Notes under the pieces: model-generated | What the model was told of the DNA's origin: nothing | What the model saw: the letters and a program-made list of their open reading frames with translations, nothing else | Databases searched by the model: none | DNA from: Acidimicrobiaceae bacterium | GTDB taxonomy: Bacteria; Actinomycetota; Acidimicrobiia; Acidimicrobiales; Ilumatobacteraceae | Length of the DNA: 7,260 nt | Assembly: GCA_003154135.1 (NCBI GenBank) | Contig: PMCN01000239.1 | Coordinates: 6,874-14,133, forward strand | Direction of reading: 5' to 3' | Shown here: positions 6,148-7,260 of the stretch, one piece after another | How positions within the stretch are numbered: position 1 is the stretch's first letter | How the letters are laid out: each line of letters starts with the position of its first letter | Made by a program: the position numbers and the translations under genes

Positions 6148-7212
6148 ATGAGTCACGTGGCCGTGGTGGGAGGGGGATCTCGCGCAGCTGAATGGGTCGC
6201 GCGGTTCCTGGCCTCCGGCCTCGACGTGGTGGTTGCCGATGTTCGCACAGTTCGCGCCGGCGTCGAAGAACTGTGGCCGGAGGCCGACCGTCTCGGTCTG
6301 TTCCCGGGCGCGTCGATGGCCAGGCTGCGCGACGCCCGCCCTGGCGAGGTGGAATCGGCGCGCCTCGTGCAGGTGGTCGACGGCGAGGTGCCGCTCCACG
6401 CGACCGGCCTCGTCGCCACTGACGCAACGGCTCGTGGCTGCTCACCGGTCCACCTGCTCCCTCTCGTCGAGGTCGCGGGGCCACAGGCACACGAGCTCGC
6501 CGAGTTCTACCGCTCCATCGGCATGACCCCCGTGCCCGCCGACGCACCGGCAGACGAACGCTGGCCGCTCGGCGAGGGGCTCGTGCAGCTCACCGGCGCC
6601 GACCCCGACACGCTCATCGCCGTCATGCGAGCGCTGCGACCGAGCGGCATGGGAGCCGGTGCATCGATCGCCCACCACGAGGCTCGCCGCTTCGCCTCCG
6701 CGGCCGTTGCGCAGTGGCGGCCGGGCGACATCGTGCCGGCTCCGCTCGCGCTGTACCGCACCCCGGTGGAGCCCGACTGGGTCGACTACAACGGCCACAT
6801 GACCGAGTCGGCGTACCTCACCGCCGCCGGCTGGGCGAGCGACGCACTCTTCCGCTACATCGGCGACGACGAGCAGTACCGCGCCGCGGGCCACAGCTTC
6901 TACACCGTCGAGACGCACATCCACTACGTGCGCGAGGTGGCGGTGCACGAGCCCATCGAGTTCACCACGCAGGTCCTCGGCGTCGACGCAAAACGCGTGC
7001 ACCTGTTCCACTCGATGCTGCACGCCGCCGACGGGGGCCTGCTGTGCACCGCCGAGCAGATGCTCGTGCACGTCGACACGCGTGCCGGCCGCAGCGCGCC
7101 CATCCTCCCCCACGTCGCTGCCGCCCTCCACGCCATCGCCTCGTCGCACGCCGCCCTGGCGGTACCGCCGCAGGTGGGCACCGTGATGCAGCTCCCGCCC
7201 GCCCGCCCCTGA
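6148..7212 (+). CDS. Thioesterase fused to a degenerate carnitine-dehydrogenase-like domain (paralogue of the upstream fusion)
   Basis: A 354-residue protein homologous end to end with the bifunctional enzyme at 3364-4851, minus large pieces. Residues 3-30 keep a Rossmann start (VAVVGGGSRAAEWVARF), and 102-110 keep HLLPLVEVA. But GHPFNP of the complete enzyme reads ARGCSP (95-100), so the catalytic His aligns with Arg96 and the Asn with Ser99. The C-terminal helical domain (about 110 residues) is missing, while the linker helix (LIAVMRALR...GMGAG, 156-171) aligns with 302-317 of the complete enzyme. The 4HBT hotdog domain (about 199-345) looks intact: DWVDYNGHMTES (210-221), GHSFYTVETHIHY (248-260), DAKRVHLFHSM (280-290). 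Predicted: an acyl-CoA (perhaps betainyl-CoA-like) thioesterase without dehydrogenase activity. It is divergent from tetR and probably repressed by it. Decay is possible, but the frame is fully open. Confidence 0.85.
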   Translation: MSHVAVVGGGSRAAEWVARFLASGLDVVVADVRTVRAGVEELWPEADRLGLFPGASMARLRDARPGEVESARLVQVVDGEVPLHATGLVATDATARGCSPVHLLPLVEVAGPQAHELAEFYRSIGMTPVPADAPADERWPLGEGLVQLTGADPDTLIAVMRALRPSGMGAGASIAHHEARRFASAAVAQWRPGDIVPAPLALYRTPVEPDWVDYNGHMTESAYLTAAGWASDALFRYIGDDEQYRAAGHSFYTVETHIHYVREVAVHEPIEFTTQVLGVDAKRVHLFHSMLHAADGGLLCTAEQMLVHVDTRAGRSAPILPHVAAALHAIASSHAALAVPPQVGTVMQLPPARP

Positions 7213-7257
7213 CCCGCCGCCACACACCCCGCCGCCAGACACCCCGCCGCCGAACAC
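7213..7257. repeat. Three tandem copies of a 15-base unit
   Basis: Three adjacent units, CCCGCCGCCACACAC (7213-7227), CCCGCCGCCAGACAC (7228-7242) and CCCGCCGCCGAACAC (7243-7257), share an invariant CCCGCCGCC and end in AC-rich variants (consensus CCCGCCGCCRVACAC). The array begins directly after the stop codon at 7212 and may continue past the window edge. It has no dyad symmetry and no T run, so it is not a terminator by itself. Its function is unknown; it may be a simple slippage repeat. Confidence 0.75.
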
Positions 7258-7260
7258 CAC

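Noticed and set aside
6112..6399. Longer N-terminus for the TetR protein (start at 6399)
   Set aside because: The added 96 residues run antisense through the divergent gene and its promoter and resemble nothing; the helix-turn-helix domain begins right after the Met at 6111.
6148..7212. Frameshifted pseudogene of lcdH instead of a real gene
   Set aside because: The missing dehydrogenase parts do not appear in other frames, the single frame is open throughout, and homology resumes in the same frame after each deletion, so in-frame loss fits better than frameshift.
6442..7260. 272-codon minus-strand open frame with Gly-rich start
   Set aside because: It is antisense to the thioesterase fusion; its Gly-rich start is only the 15-base repeat read backward.
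1..7260. tRNA, rRNA, CRISPR array, insertion sequence, attachment site or riboswitch
   Set aside because: No cloverleaf, spaced repeat array, transposase, terminal inverted repeats or recognisable aptamer was seen; almost all of the window is coding.

Overview
The window is about 70% GC, its genes are packed with 1-4 base junctions, and its products look actinobacterial. The encoded enzymes, a strong extended -10-like start without a ribosome binding site, and the lysine-rich miniprotein fit a high-GC actinomycete, possibly of the Acidimicrobiia type. That placement is inference; no rRNA or other marker gene is present.

Layout, left to right. (1) Bases 1-2395, plus strand: a three-gene molybdenum hydroxylase operon in the order large (Mo-cofactor, 5' end cut by the window), medium (FAD) and small (two [2Fe-2S] clusters), joined by GTGA and ATGA stop/start overlaps. 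Its substrate cannot be read from the sequence. (2) After a 73-base gap, bases 2469-4851, plus strand: a carnitine degradation pair. A beta-keto acid cleavage enzyme (CdhC type) is followed one base later by a fused L-carnitine dehydrogenase/betainyl-CoA thioesterase. Together they would turn L-carnitine into 3-dehydrocarnitine, then with acetyl-CoA into betainyl-CoA plus acetoacetate, and finally into glycine betaine plus CoA. (3) Bases 4910-5020: a 36-residue lysine-rich miniprotein. A hairpin between it and the next, convergent gene may act as a terminator for both strands. (4) Bases 5054-6111, minus strand: a TetR-family regulator translationally coupled (ATGA) to a small two-helix membrane protein of the bacterial PH-domain type. 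(5) Bases 6148-7212, plus strand, divergent from tetR across only 36 bases: a paralogue of the carnitine dehydrogenase/thioesterase fusion. Its thioesterase half looks intact. Its dehydrogenase half has lost the catalytic His and Asn and most of the C-terminal helical domain. (6) Bases 7213-7257: three 15-base tandem repeats.

How they work together. Region 2 is a recognisable carnitine-to-glycine-betaine route. The TetR protein probably controls the divergent gene and itself through an AT-rich palindrome in the 36-base gap, and a matching 9-base half-site lies ahead of cdhC, so it may also control the catabolic pair. The most unusual element is the region 5 protein, a thioesterase carrying a shrunken, apparently dead dehydrogenase module. 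It could be a new specificity, a regulatory or sensing version, or a partner of the complete enzyme.
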